Positions 7,759 through 15,456 are shown, counted from the stretch's first letter. The stretch is DNA of 16,093 bases from an uncultured Bacteroidales bacterium (GCA_945837185.1 CAMAMZ010000032.1:1-16093), one strand, 5' to 3'. The notes: generated by a model from the sequence alone, not told the origin. Numbers and translations are program-made.

Positions 7759-8808
7759 TTATCGAACCACAATGGAAAGGAACCAGTCTTTCATAACGCC
7801 TTTATAGCGCGACTGAGAATCGGCAACCAATAACAACACCCGAGAACCATCGGCCAATAAGGGGCCGAGGCACATGCCTTCATAATTGGCTAAATTGCGA
7901 CGGGTAAGATTGAGTTTGGTGGTCCATTCATACACGAGATGTTTGGAAAGGAAGGGTGTGGCATCTGTCAAGGGCTCTACTCCTACCGTTGCTGCCTCAT
8001 CGGGCCAAACCTGATACAACTTGCAACGCACAAAAGAACCTATCTTGGCCGAGGGCACATAGAACTCACGTTCCAATACCAGCAACGACCCATCGTCGAG
8101 GGCCAGCAGTTCCGATACGCCCATGGCATAGATGCGTGACGTACGTTGTTGCCCGGGTGCATCCATCTGATAGGCATATTGGGCAAGGGGCAGCCCCTGC
8201 TCGTTGAACGACTGCAAGCGCAAACGATTGGCTATGCCATTAAGCGAGGTGGACTGTGAACCATCGGCCGGTAGCGTACTCTCGCTACAGGTCCATAAAC
8301 GATGGGTGGCAGGAGAATAAGTCAACGACTCCAAACCATAGTTCGACCCGCATGAGCGATAAATCTCCGGGAGGCCTATCTCACGCCCTGTGGGTACTCC
8401 CTCTTTCGTATATTCCAGAATACGGTTGTCTGCTTCGCCCGCAATCAGCACGGTTTGCCATTGGGGCATCCAGACTATGCCCTCCGCATCGCGATGGGGG
8501 CGGTTGGCATGAAGGAAACTATTGCACGATACTTTTTGAATGGATCCGCTTATAGAATCAAAGGTTATGGTAAATGAATAAAAACCATCGGTGGGCGCTT
8601 TGTCATCAACCACAAGATACTGGTCGCCTGAAAGATGGCAGATGCCACTATAATTGCCGGGAGGGATGAGTTGGGGGAAGGTTACAGGGGGATGAACCCT
8701 GACAACATGCAACGTGTCACGTGCCATAACAAAGCCCCCAAAGAGTAAAAAACATAACGCCAACAGGACTCTGCAATAGAGGGGGATGCGGCACCTGCTG
8801 AAGCGCAT
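7759..8808 (-). CDS. Exported esterase-like/phytase-like beta-propeller protein
   Basis: The 349-residue protein resembles the 'esterase-like activity of phytase' family (PF13449), a predicted beta-propeller of mostly unknown substrate. I base this on the spaced acidic motifs DAEGIVWMP, NYGLESLTY, LLVLEREFY and NYEGMCLGP. The start at 8808 gives a signal peptide: basic MRFSRCRIPLYCR, then the hydrophobic LLALCFLLFGGFVMA, with likely cleavage before RDTLHV. The frame stays open upstream to 8994, but that stretch is the 3' end of the phosphopantetheinyl transferase gene and a repeat, so I exclude it. A TAGTTTTG (8817-8824, minus) fits a -7 element but would leave almost no leader and has no good -33, so I do not call it. 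No clear terminator follows the stop, only T-rich sequence. The protein is probably periplasmic or on the surface. Confidence 0.85.
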   Translation of the reverse strand: MRFSRCRIPLYCRVLLALCFLLFGGFVMARDTLHVVRVHPPVTFPQLIPPGNYSGICHLSGDQYLVVDDKAPTDGFYSFTITFDSISGSIQKVSCNSFLHANRPHRDAEGIVWMPQWQTVLIAGEADNRILEYTKEGVPTGREIGLPEIYRSCGSNYGLESLTYSPATHRLWTCSESTLPADGSQSTSLNGIANRLRLQSFNEQGLPLAQYAYQMDAPGQQRTSRIYAMGVSELLALDDGSLLVLEREFYVPSAKIGSFVRCKLYQVWPDEAATVGVEPLTDATPFLSKHLVYEWTTKLNLTRRNLANYEGMCLGPLLADGSRVLLLVADSQSRYKGVMKDWFLSIVVR

Positions 8809-8856
8809 ATTGGGCACAAAACTACCAACAACAGGCATAAACCGCACGAGATTGAA

Positions 8857-8941
8857 TGATTCGCATAAAAAAATGATCCTATTATCGGCAGGCATAAGTG
8901 ATTCGCATAAAAAAAATGATTCTATTATCGCCAGGCGTAAG
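8857..8941 (-). repeat. Tandem 42-43 bp duplication covering the 3' end of the phosphopantetheinyl transferase gene
   Basis: Adjacent copies at 8857-8898 (42 bp) and 8899-8941 (43 bp), each starting TGATTCGCATAAAAAAA, differ by three substitutions and one A in a homopolymer. The right copy holds the final codons (encoding YAWR) and TAA stop of the transferase gene. The left copy, downstream in transcription, would encode YACR and a TAA in the same phase. It is a recent duplicate lying in the 116-base gap before the esterase-like gene. Confidence 0.9.
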
Positions 8942-9533
8942 TGAGTACATAGCCAGGGGTGACATGATAGGAAACGGTTTGCCGTTTGGGACATTTGCAG
9001 TCTTCACTCATCAATTCTCCTTCTACTCGTTCTTCAAACGGTAGCACGCGCATGTCGTGGAAATGCAAGTCTTCTGCTGAAAACAGTTTATAAAGTGTTT
9101 CTTTAGCGCACCAATGTATTAGCTTGGAAATCAACGTGGGAGCATGCTCATCTTGACGAAGGAATCGAGCGGCAATTGCCATTACACGCTCATGGATATA
9201 TTCAATATCAACTGCCACATCGAAACTACGGGAAAGCACTACGGCAGCATAGCCTCGGGTGTGACTAATGCTGATATGCCAACCTTCTACAATGGGAGCG
9301 CGACGTTCGTTATGGGTGATACGCAAAGTGGAGTCGCCCGTCATGTGGAAGAGTAAAGCATAGACAGAAAGGGTTTCCAGACGACGAGCAGAAGCATGGT
9401 AGCGGGTCATTACCGTTTCGAGGACAGCCGTAAGCTGCGGACAGGCTGCCAGCAGTTCTTCGACCGATTCGCTGATATGCCAAATACCCAATCTTACATC
9501 GGCATGGATTTCACGGATTGAACAAAGAGGCAT
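8925..9533 (-). CDS. 4'-phosphopantetheinyl transferase (Sfp/AcpS superfamily)
   Basis: This enzyme moves the phosphopantetheine arm of CoA to a Ser of a carrier protein. The 202-residue protein shows the three superfamily motifs: WHISISHTRG at 85-94, VAVDIEY at 106-112 and WCAKETLYK at 141-149. The Mg2+ ligands would be Asp109, Glu111 and Glu145. The length fits the single-chain, two-pseudo-domain Sfp-like type rather than small AcpS. The N-terminal half is weakly conserved, as usual. It starts 4 bases after the gldE stop, so it is translated from the same transcript. The target carrier protein is not in the window: it may be the fatty-acid ACP or a secondary carrier. The last codons and stop have been tandemly duplicated downstream. 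Confidence 0.93.
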   Translation of the reverse strand: MPLCSIREIHADVRLGIWHISESVEELLAACPQLTAVLETVMTRYHASARRLETLSVYALLFHMTGDSTLRITHNERRAPIVEGWHISISHTRGYAAVVLSRSFDVAVDIEYIHERVMAIAARFLRQDEHAPTLISKLIHWCAKETLYKLFSAEDLHFHDMRVLPFEERVEGELMSEDCKCPKRQTVSYHVTPGYVLTYAWR

Positions 9534-9537
9534 ACTA

Positions 9538-10869
9538 TCAGACTTTTACGGATTGTTCGTGTACCGTGACCTTTACACGGCTAATGCGACGACCCTCAAC
9601 ATCCATCACCTCAAAACTATAGTGACCATAGTCGATACGTTCATGCAAACTGAGGAAATCGCCTTTGAGCTCCAGCAACAAACCTGCCAACGTATCGGCA
9701 TCGCCCAACACCTGGGCAAATTCTTCATCGTCGATACCTAAGATGCGGGTGAAATCGCTCATCAAAGTTTTGCCTTCAAAGAGATAGGTGTTGTAATTGA
9801 TTTTGGAATACGTTTTCTCTTCCTCATCATATTCATCGTTGATTTCGCCCACTATCTCTTCCAGAATATCTTCGAGGGTGACCAAACCGCTTGTGCCGCC
9901 AAACTCATCGACAACAATGGCCATATGCACCTTGTTTTCCTGAAACTCGCGCAAGAGGTCGTCGATCTTCTTCGTCTCGGGTACGAAATAACCCGGACGG
10001 ATAAGACTCTGCCAGCGGAATGTGGCCGGTTTGGAAAGATGGGGCAACAGGTCTTTGATGTAGAGCACTCCCCGAATGTTGTCCTGATTGTCTTGATAAA
10101 CGGGAATACGACTATAGTTGTTTTCCACAATACAAGCCAGAACGGATGTAAAGGATTCGTGAATCTCAATATCTACAATGTCCTGACGACTTGTCATTAC
10201 CTCCTTGGTCGTTTCATCGCCAAAACGGATAATGCCCTGAAGAATGCTCTTCTCTTCTTTGATATCTTCCTTGTCTGTGAGCTCCAAAGCCTGCTCCAAC
10301 TCGTCAACACTCAGGAGAACGGTATCGCTTGCGGAAAGGCGCTCTAACCAAGTGATGCTTTTGAGCAGTATGGTTTCCAACGGCCAGAACAACCTGCGCA
10401 CAAACATGATTCCCCCTACGGCCTTGCGACAGAACCCCAAGGGATTTTGCCTGCTATAGACCTTGGGCATGATTTCACCAAAAAGCAATAAGAGAAACGT
10501 GAGGAGAACGGTGATGCACAGAAACTGCAACCAATAGGCTTTCGGGCCGAAGTGGATGAGGGCCCCAAAGATATAGTTGCAGAGCATGATAATGGTAACA
10601 TTAACAAAGTTGTTGGCTATTAATATGGTTGCCAACGTGCGCTCGCTGTCATTGCGCAACATGCTTATATGTTGGTCGGATTTGCTCTTTGATTGTTCAA
10701 GCTCGGCTACATCAGAAGGCGAAAGACTGAAAAAGGCTATTTCCGAACCGCTGGCAAAGCCTGACATCAACAGTAAGACAACTGTCAATGCAATTGAAAA
10801 CATCACTCCCACCGACGGCATATTAAAATATACGTCGGATAAAGAATCTGCTAAAAATGAAAAATCCAA
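9538..10869 (-). CDS. gldE: GldE-like membrane protein (CNNM/DUF21 plus CBS pair plus CorC_HlyC)
   Basis: This is a hemolysin/CorC-type transporter-like protein, named GldE in gliding Bacteroidetes and found widely in non-gliding relatives. The 443 residues hold a CNNM/DUF21 membrane domain at about 20-190, including the helix FSIALTVVLLLMSGFASG followed by SEIAFFSLS, and LLLLFGEIMPKVYS. Two CBS domains follow (about 215-345, with NNYSRIPVY and VDEFGGTSGLVTLEDILEE), then a CorC_HlyC domain at the end. Family members are linked to ion or Mg2+ handling; the role here is inferred. The start taken is TTG at 10869, 15 bases after the ssb stop, which keeps a normal N-terminal tail; the first ATG is at 10821 (residue 17), just before the first membrane helix. 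It is tightly linked to ssb, an arrangement I recall as common in Bacteroidetes. Confidence 0.92.
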   Translation of the reverse strand: MDFSFLADSLSDVYFNMPSVGVMFSIALTVVLLLMSGFASGSEIAFFSLSPSDVAELEQSKSKSDQHISMLRNDSERTLATILIANNFVNVTIIMLCNYIFGALIHFGPKAYWLQFLCITVLLTFLLLLFGEIMPKVYSRQNPLGFCRKAVGGIMFVRRLFWPLETILLKSITWLERLSASDTVLLSVDELEQALELTDKEDIKEEKSILQGIIRFGDETTKEVMTSRQDIVDIEIHESFTSVLACIVENNYSRIPVYQDNQDNIRGVLYIKDLLPHLSKPATFRWQSLIRPGYFVPETKKIDDLLREFQENKVHMAIVVDEFGGTSGLVTLEDILEEIVGEINDEYDEEEKTYSKINYNTYLFEGKTLMSDFTRILGIDDEEFAQVLGDADTLAGLLLELKGDFLSLHERIDYGHYSFEVMDVEGRRISRVKVTVHEQSVKV

Positions 10870-10884
10870 TGTTATCCGATATGT

Positions 10885-11301
10885 TTAGAATGGACATGCT
10901 TCCGTTTCGCCTTGTTCCACCGCAGCGGAAGCCGGCTTGTCTGCTGGCGAAACAAGCGAGGAAGGAACCGAAGGTTTGGAAGTGAGCATCTCCATATTTT
11001 CTACCAATATTTCCGTAACATAGCGACGTGCGCCCCGCTGGTCGTCGTACGAACGATAACGTATGCGCCCTTCCACGTAAAGCCTGTCGCCTTTGTGCAC
11101 GTACTTCTCTACTATTTTTGCCAAACGCTTGTAAAAAACGAGGTTATGCCAATCGGTATGATCAGGCACCTGCGTACCGTTCTGGAGAGTATAACCACGC
11201 TCTGTAGTGGCCAAACGCACCTGTGCTACAGCCTGGTCGGCTTCATAATAACGCACATCAGGCTCTACACCAACATTACCTATCAACATTACCTTGTTCA
11301 T
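10885..11301 (-). CDS. ssb: Single-stranded DNA-binding protein
   Basis: SSB coats single-stranded DNA in replication and repair. The 138-residue protein has the OB fold over about 1-105: MNKVMLIGNVGVEPDVRY at the start, WHNLVFYKRLAKIVEKYV in the middle, and GDRLYVEGRIRYRSYDDQ. A short, flexible linker rich in Ser, Pro and Ala follows. The acidic tip ends in Pro-Phe, the partner-binding signature, here GETEACPF instead of the common DDDIPF, so it carries only two acidic residues and a Cys near the tip. It starts 13 bases after the stop of the upstream hypothetical gene and is followed 15 bases later by gldE, so these form one operon. I see no separate promoter. Confidence 0.97.
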   Translation of the reverse strand: MNKVMLIGNVGVEPDVRYYEADQAVAQVRLATTERGYTLQNGTQVPDHTDWHNLVFYKRLAKIVEKYVHKGDRLYVEGRIRYRSYDDQRGARRYVTEILVENMEMLTSKPSVPSSLVSPADKPASAAVEQGETEACPF

Positions 11302-11314
11302 AAGCGCTCAAATT

Positions 11315-11863
11315 TTATTTCCACATGCCAAGATACTTGAATCGGAAGTTTTTGCCTTTGGCAGAAGGGAACTGGCTACGATTGTCCACACGCCCTCGCA
11401 GATGCTCTACAATGCGGTTATAACAATCAATGCCCGATTCGGCCTTGCAACGCACTTCAAAATGGGTGTCACGATACTCGTGCTTGCCTGTGGCAGGCAC
11501 CATCACCACTCGTTTGAAATCCAAGCTTCCTTCATACCATCCGGGGCAAACCTCGGTGAGTTTGGTTGCAGCAGAGGCTGCCAACTCGCGACGTTCTGTT
11601 GTGGCTACGCCTACTGAACGTACGGCCTTCTTCTGCTTGAAATCGGCCATCGTTGCAGCTGTTGTCTTAATTACGATGAAATAAACACGCGGACGTACCT
11701 TATAACGTTTGGGGTAATAAACTTCGCTTGCTGCATATTCACGAATATCGGTCTCCAATGCCTCGTCAACACCAATTTCAGGTATGGACTTCAAAAAATC
11801 AACAGCTTCATCTGCATTATAGACCAATGCTTCCTTATCAAAATAACGTAGATATAAATTCAT
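11315..11863 (-). CDS. Conserved Bacteroidales hypothetical protein
   Basis: I recognise this 182-residue protein as a type often seen in Bacteroidales but know no function for it. It is soluble and basic, with no signal peptide or membrane helix. Two parts are visible: an N-terminal region (1-80, MNLYLRYFDKEALVYN... with YYPKRYKVRPRVYFIVIKT at 49-67) and a C-terminal region (108-182, WYEGSLDFKRVVMVPATGK and FPSAKGKNFRFKYLG). A variable, Ala-rich linker sits between. The ATG at 11863 is used: the open frame runs on to 11980 but that part is a translation of tRNA-Gly. It lies 35 bases downstream of the tRNA cluster and 13 bases before ssb, with no promoter of its own that I can see, so it may depend on read-through from the tRNA promoter. 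The link to ssb hints at nucleic-acid work, but this is only context. Confidence 0.85.
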   Translation of the reverse strand: MNLYLRYFDKEALVYNADEAVDFLKSIPEIGVDEALETDIREYAASEVYYPKRYKVRPRVYFIVIKTTAATMADFKQKKAVRSVGVATTERRELAASAATKLTEVCPGWYEGSLDFKRVVMVPATGKHEYRDTHFEVRCKAESGIDCYNRIVEHLRGRVDNRSQFPSAKGKNFRFKYLGMWK

Positions 11864-11898
11864 TGATACTTCTCTATGTTTTCCTATAGAAAAAAAAG

Positions 11899-11971
<73 letters not shown>

Positions 11972-12002
11972 AAAAAACAATCATTAAACACATTAATGTT
12001 TG

Positions 12003-12086
12003 TGAAGAGGAGGAGACTCGAACTCCCACGACACAATTGTCACTACCCCCTCAAAGTAGCGCGTCTACCAATTCCGCCACCTCTCC
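12003..12086 (-). tRNA. tRNA-Leu (GAG anticodon)
   Basis: An 84-base class II tRNA: acceptor GGAGAGG/CCTCTTC with discriminator A, anticodon stem CTACT/GGTAG with loop TTGAGGG (anticodon GAG), a long variable arm, and T-loop TTCGAGT. CCA is not encoded. It decodes CUC and CUU. Confidence 0.96.
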
Positions 12087-12113
12087 AACAAACTCCATAT
12101 TAGGAAAGCCTTG

Positions 12114-12195
12114 TGCCCAGAACAGGACTCGAACCTGCACGCCTCGCGGCACACGCACCTGAAACGTGCGCGTCTACCAATTCCGCCACCTGGGC
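12114..12195 (-). tRNA. tRNA-Leu (CAG anticodon)
   Basis: An 82-base class II tRNA: acceptor GCCCAGG/TCTGGGC with discriminator A, anticodon stem CACGT/GCGTG with loop TTCAGGT (anticodon CAG), a long variable arm, and T-loop TTCGAGT. CCA is not encoded. It decodes CUG. Confidence 0.96.
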
Positions 12196-12235
12196 AAAAC
12201 AAAGGATATTCCTTAATTGGCTGTTCCATTATGTG

Positions 12236-12308
<73 letters not shown>

Positions 12309-12347
12309 ATAAACCTGAATGTCAGGTGCATTTCTCTAAATGCGGTG

Positions 12348-12378
12348 CAAAGGTAACGCTTTTTTTTGAACCCACAAA
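12348..12378 (-). promoter_or_regulatory. Bacteroidetes-type promoter of the tRNA cluster
   Basis: On the minus strand TACCTTTG (12348-12355) is an exact TAnnTTTG -7 element and TTTG (12375-12378) an exact -33 element, spaced by 19 bases. The spacer holds a run of eight A's. The leader to the first tRNA would be about 30 bases. The surrounding 12356-12460 is rich in T- and A-runs. This is the best promoter match in the window, and it may also feed the hypothetical-ssb-gldE genes downstream. Confidence 0.8.
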
Positions 12379-12471
12379 CTTTTTCCATGTTTTTTTTCAA
12401 AAAAATGTGTTTTTTGCCCATTTTGGAGCTTTTTGCACCCTTTTTTGCCCACAAAACCTATGCCAAACGCA
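12379..12471. other. AT-homopolymer spacer between nspC and the tRNA promoter
   Basis: No gene is seen here. The stretch holds a run T8-C-A7 at about 12391-12406, and TTTTTTGCCCA twice (12410-12420 and 12441-12451), plus a related TTTTTGCACCC. The runs could bend DNA upstream of the strong tRNA promoter or help end nspC transcription, but no clean terminator hairpin is visible. Confidence 0.5.
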
Positions 12472-13644
12472 TCAATCCATCCGGTTGCGGTAATCCTCGT
12501 ATTGGTAACGTTTCAATACTTCCAGTACACCATTTTCACGCAAAAAAGCCAAGGAAGGATGGGAAATGCCGTTAAACATGGTGGTCTTTACCGTTGTGTA
12601 ATGAAGCATATCTTCAAAAATTACATAATCGCCTACTTGCAAGGGGGCGGCAAAACGCCAGTAGCCCATATAGTCGCCCGACAGACAACTGTTGCCTCCC
12701 AAACGATAAACGGTGGCTTCTCCGGCGCAACACTGTCCTTCGTCGCCTAAACATGCAGCTCCTCTCACAGCAGGATGGTAGGGCATTTCAAGACAGTCGG
12801 GCATATGGCAAGTGAAACTTACATTGAGAATGGCTGTCTTGATGCCATGATCTTCCACGACATCGACCACTTGCGACACCAGCGGACCTGTTTGCCAGGC
12901 AAAGGCGCTGCCTGGTTCAAGAATCAGCTGCAACTGCGGATATCGCGCGTGGAGTTCGCGCATGAGGGCAACTAACAAATCGACATTATAATCCTTGCGC
13001 GTCATCAGATGGCCACCGCCTAAATTCAACCATTTCAATTGGGGTAGCCACTTGCCAAACTTCGCCTCTATGTGCCGCAGGGTTCTTTGAAGTACCTCTG
13101 CCCCACTCTCACAATGGCAATGACAATGGAAACCTTCTATGCCGCGAGGTAACGCATCGGGCAGTTTGTCGGCTGTCACGCCAAAACGGGTGCCGGGGGC
13201 ACATGGGTTATAAAGCAATGTCTCTACTTCCGAATATTCGGGATTGATGCGGATTCCTACGGAAAGGGCCGGATTCACCTCCTTCACCTTATCATAATAG
13301 CGGGCATACTGCGTGAGAGAGTTGAAGGTGATATGGCTTGACATACGGGCTATATCTTCTATCTCATCATCAACATAGGCGGGCGAATAGGTGTGTGGCT
13401 TACTGCCAAACTCTTCGAATGCGAGGCGTGCTTCATAAAGAGAACTGGCCGTAGTGGAGCGTATGTACTCTCTGAACACAGGAAAGGTTTTCCATGCGGC
13501 AAACGCCTTGAAGGCAAGAATGATTTCCACGTCGGCACGTTGCGACACCTCGGCAATCAACCGCAGGTTGCGGCGGAGGAGACTTTCCTCTAATATATAT
13601 ATAGGTGTAGGAACACCCGATAACTTTTCGATGATATAATCCAT
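12472..13644 (-). CDS. nspC: Carboxynorspermidine decarboxylase
   Basis: NspC is a PLP enzyme that decarboxylates carboxynorspermidine or carboxyspermidine in the alternative polyamine route. The 390-residue protein matches this fold-III (alanine racemase-like) family over its full length. The PLP lysine is Lys46 in LAFKAFAAW. The barrel also shows HCHCHCES at 173-180, LNLGGGH at 206-212 and LEPGSAFAW at 242-250. The C-terminal beta domain has the catalytic Cys320 in GGNSCLSGDYMG. The ATG at 13644 gives the standard start. The partner carboxyspermidine dehydrogenase is not in the window. The gene is alone on its strand here: its promoter lies in the divergent region before the ThiE-like gene, and the tRNA cluster downstream has a separate promoter. 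Spermidine is the likely end product in Bacteroidetes, by analogy. Confidence 0.95.
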   Translation of the reverse strand: MDYIIEKLSGVPTPIYILEESLLRRNLRLIAEVSQRADVEIILAFKAFAAWKTFPVFREYIRSTTASSLYEARLAFEEFGSKPHTYSPAYVDDEIEDIARMSSHITFNSLTQYARYYDKVKEVNPALSVGIRINPEYSEVETLLYNPCAPGTRFGVTADKLPDALPRGIEGFHCHCHCESGAEVLQRTLRHIEAKFGKWLPQLKWLNLGGGHLMTRKDYNVDLLVALMRELHARYPQLQLILEPGSAFAWQTGPLVSQVVDVVEDHGIKTAILNVSFTCHMPDCLEMPYHPAVRGAACLGDEGQCCAGEATVYRLGGNSCLSGDYMGYWRFAAPLQVGDYVIFEDMLHYTTVKTTMFNGISHPSLAFLRENGVLEVLKRYQYEDYRNRMD

Positions 13645-13666
13645 AATGGTACTTTTAAAACTCCTG

Positions 13667-13674
13667 CAAATATA
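13667..13674 (-). promoter_or_regulatory. -7 promoter element for nspC
   Basis: TATATTTG on the minus strand is an exact TAnnTTTG match, 22 bases before the nspC ATG. The -33 element is weak (TGTG at a spacing of about 20). A short leader is implied. Confidence 0.45.
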
Positions 13675-13792
13675 CAGAAAATCTACGATTCAACCACATA
13701 GGCACACAGGAAAAACAGGACAGGCACGGAAAACCATCGCACAGAACCGTGATTTTTAACCAATTCATCATAGAGATGAGAAAAAAGTGAAT

Positions 13793-13829
13793 ATTTTATG
13801 CCTCTTAAATTGCAGGGTTGGCATAAAAT
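13793..13829. promoter_or_regulatory. Inverted repeat across the ThiE-like/prs promoter, possible operator
   Basis: ATTTTATGCC (13793-13802) and GGCATAAAAT (13820-13829) form a perfect 10-bp inverted repeat with a 17-base spacer. The -33 TTG lies in the spacer and the right arm fills the -33/-7 gap of the promoter at 13809-13840, so a protein bound here would block RNA polymerase. No regulator is known. Confidence 0.45.
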
Positions 13830-13840
13830 TGCTACATTTG
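13809..13840 (+). promoter_or_regulatory. Bacteroidetes-type promoter for the ThiE-like-prs-TlpA-like operon
   Basis: ATTG (13809-13812) supplies the -33 TTG and TACATTTG (13833-13840) an exact -7 TAnnTTTG, with a 20-base spacer. The leader before the ATG at 13862 would be only about 15 bases. Confidence 0.65.
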
Positions 13841-13861
13841 CATTTGAAATACTGATTCAAG

Positions 13862-14470
13862 ATGAAGCTCGTAATCATGACTAAATCCACGTTTTTCGTG
13901 GAAGAAGACAAAATACTGACTACACTCTTCGATGAAGGGATGGATAGCCTACACTTGTTCAAGCCAGAATCCTCTCCTATGTATGCAGAGCGGCTTCTCA
14001 CTTTGCTTCCCCAGAATTATTATCGCAAAATCACTGTGCACGACCATTTTTATCTAAAAGAGGAATATGGTTTGGGGGGAATACATCTTGACAACCCTGA
14101 AGAGGCAATGCCCAAAGGATATAGGGGAAGCATAGGGAGAACATGCACTACGCTCGACAACCTGAAGGCAATGAAGAAAGAAAACAATTACGTTTTTCTG
14201 AAAAATGTATTTGATTGTATTGAGTTTCCCGATGAGAAATCAACCTTCAGCATGGAAGCGTTGGAGGAAGCAGCATCGAAAGGACTGATTGACAAGAAAG
14301 TGTATGCCCTCGGAGGAATGAGCTTGGACAATGTGAGAATAGCCAAGAAACTCGGATTTGGGGGTATTGTGGTATGCGGTGACCTGTGGAACCGTTTTGA
14401 CATTCATAACCAACTGGATTACAAGGAACTCATAGCGCATTTCCAAAAACTGAGAAAGGCCGTTGGATAA
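13862..14470 (+). CDS. ThiE/TenI-like TIM-barrel protein of uncertain activity
   Basis: The 202-residue protein resembles the thiamine phosphate synthase/TenI family (TMP-TENI). Supporting segments are GGIHLDNPEE at 72-81, in place of the family's GVHLGQ-x-D, GSIGRTCTTLDNL at 89-101, and ALGGMSLDNV at 149-158 followed by GGIVVCGDLW at 167-176, which match the late barrel strands and phosphate-binding region. Several ThiE residues are replaced: the Gln-x-Asp motif and the Gly-x-Ser-x-His motif are not conserved. It may therefore be a divergent thiamine phosphate synthase, a TenI-type aminase/isomerase, or something else. No other thi genes and no TPP riboswitch are seen, since the leader is about 15 bases. 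It is first in a probable operon with prs, 44 bases downstream. Confidence 0.8.
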   Translation: MKLVIMTKSTFFVEEDKILTTLFDEGMDSLHLFKPESSPMYAERLLTLLPQNYYRKITVHDHFYLKEEYGLGGIHLDNPEEAMPKGYRGSIGRTCTTLDNLKAMKKENNYVFLKNVFDCIEFPDEKSTFSMEALEEAASKGLIDKKVYALGGMSLDNVRIAKKLGFGGIVVCGDLWNRFDIHNQLDYKELIAHFQKLRKAVG

Positions 14471-14514
14471 ACCTATTGAACCATAAAATATCAATATAAA
14501 ATTAATATAAGAAA

Positions 14515-15453
14515 ATGAGTGAGAAAAACTCTTTTTTGGTTTTCTCGGGTACAAGTACGAGATACCTTGCAGAAAGAATCTGCACAAGTTTGAATTGTCC
14601 GTTAGGCAATTTGATTATCACGAAATTCTCTGATGGCGAATTTGCTGTTTCGTATGAGGAGTCAATCCGCGGACGCGACGTTTTCCTCGTACAGAGCACT
14701 TTCCCTAACTCCGACAACCTCATGGAGTTGTTGCTGATGATTGATGCGGCTAAACGGGCCTCGGCACGACACATCAATGCGGTTATTCCTTATTTTGGAT
14801 GGGCAAGACAAGACCGCAAGGACAAACCACGTGTGAGCATAGGAGCTAAACTGGTGGCTGACTTGCTGAGTTGTGCTGGTGTGGATAGGGTGATTACGAT
14901 GGACTTGCACGCTGACCAGATTCAAGGTTTCTTCGATGTTCCCGTCGACCATCTCTACGCTTCGGGAGTGATTGTGCCTTATCTGCAGGGTCTTAAGTTA
15001 AAAGATATGGTTATTGCTTCGCCCGATGTGGGTGGTTCAAAGCGTGCCAATTCCTACGCCAAGTATTTGGGATGCCCCTTGGTGTTGTGCAATAAGACAC
15101 GCGCACGTGCCAATGTGGTAGACAGCATGCAGATTATTGGTGACGTGAAAGGAAAGAACGTTATCATCATCGACGATATGGTGGATACGGCAGGCACCAT
15201 CACCAAAGCTGCCAACATTATGAAAGAAGCTGGTGCATTGAGCGTTAGGGCATGCGCATCACATTGTGTGATGAGTGGTCCGGCAAGCGACCGTGTACAG
15301 GATTCTTGCTTGGAAGAAATCGTTTTTACCGACTCTATTCCTTACACCAAGCGTTGCTCAAAGGTAAAGCAACTGTCGGTAGCGGAAATGTTCGCGGAAA
15401 CAATTCGTCGCGTTGTGGAAAACGAAAGTATCTCTTCTCAATACCTTTTGTAA
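14515..15453 (+). CDS. prs: Ribose-phosphate pyrophosphokinase (PRPP synthase)
   Basis: Prs transfers pyrophosphate from ATP to ribose 5-phosphate to give PRPP, used for purines, pyrimidines, NAD, His and Trp. The 312-residue length is that of class I enzymes. Landmarks are NLIITKFSDGEF near 32-43, the ATP segment YFGWARQDRKDKPR near 93-106, DLHADQIQGFF near 129-139, SPDVGGSKRAN near 168-178, and the ribose-phosphate/PRPP loop IIIDDMVDTAGTIT near 218-231. The ATG at 14515 follows a very AT-rich leader, typical for translation starts in Bacteroidetes, with no Shine-Dalgarno sequence. It lies 44 bases after the ThiE-like gene with no TAnnTTTG promoter in between, and 3 bases before the TlpA-like gene, so co-transcription is likely. 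Confidence 0.97.
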   Translation: MSEKNSFLVFSGTSTRYLAERICTSLNCPLGNLIITKFSDGEFAVSYEESIRGRDVFLVQSTFPNSDNLMELLLMIDAAKRASARHINAVIPYFGWARQDRKDKPRVSIGAKLVADLLSCAGVDRVITMDLHADQIQGFFDVPVDHLYASGVIVPYLQGLKLKDMVIASPDVGGSKRANSYAKYLGCPLVLCNKTRARANVVDSMQIIGDVKGKNVIIIDDMVDTAGTITKAANIMKEAGALSVRACASHCVMSGPASDRVQDSCLEEIVFTDSIPYTKRCSKVKQLSVAEMFAETIRRVVENESISSQYLL

Positions 15454-15456
15454 TTC

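Noticed and set aside
8857..8941. CRISPR-like or mobile-element repeat
   Set aside because: There are only two adjacent copies with no spacer, and one of them is the end of a gene.
8809..8994. Upstream extension of the phytase-like protein
   Set aside because: It overlaps the transferase gene and the tandem repeat. The start at 8808 gives a proper signal peptide.
13841..13861. TPP riboswitch before the ThiE-like gene
   Set aside because: The predicted leader is about 15 bases, far too short, and no THI-box sequence is seen.
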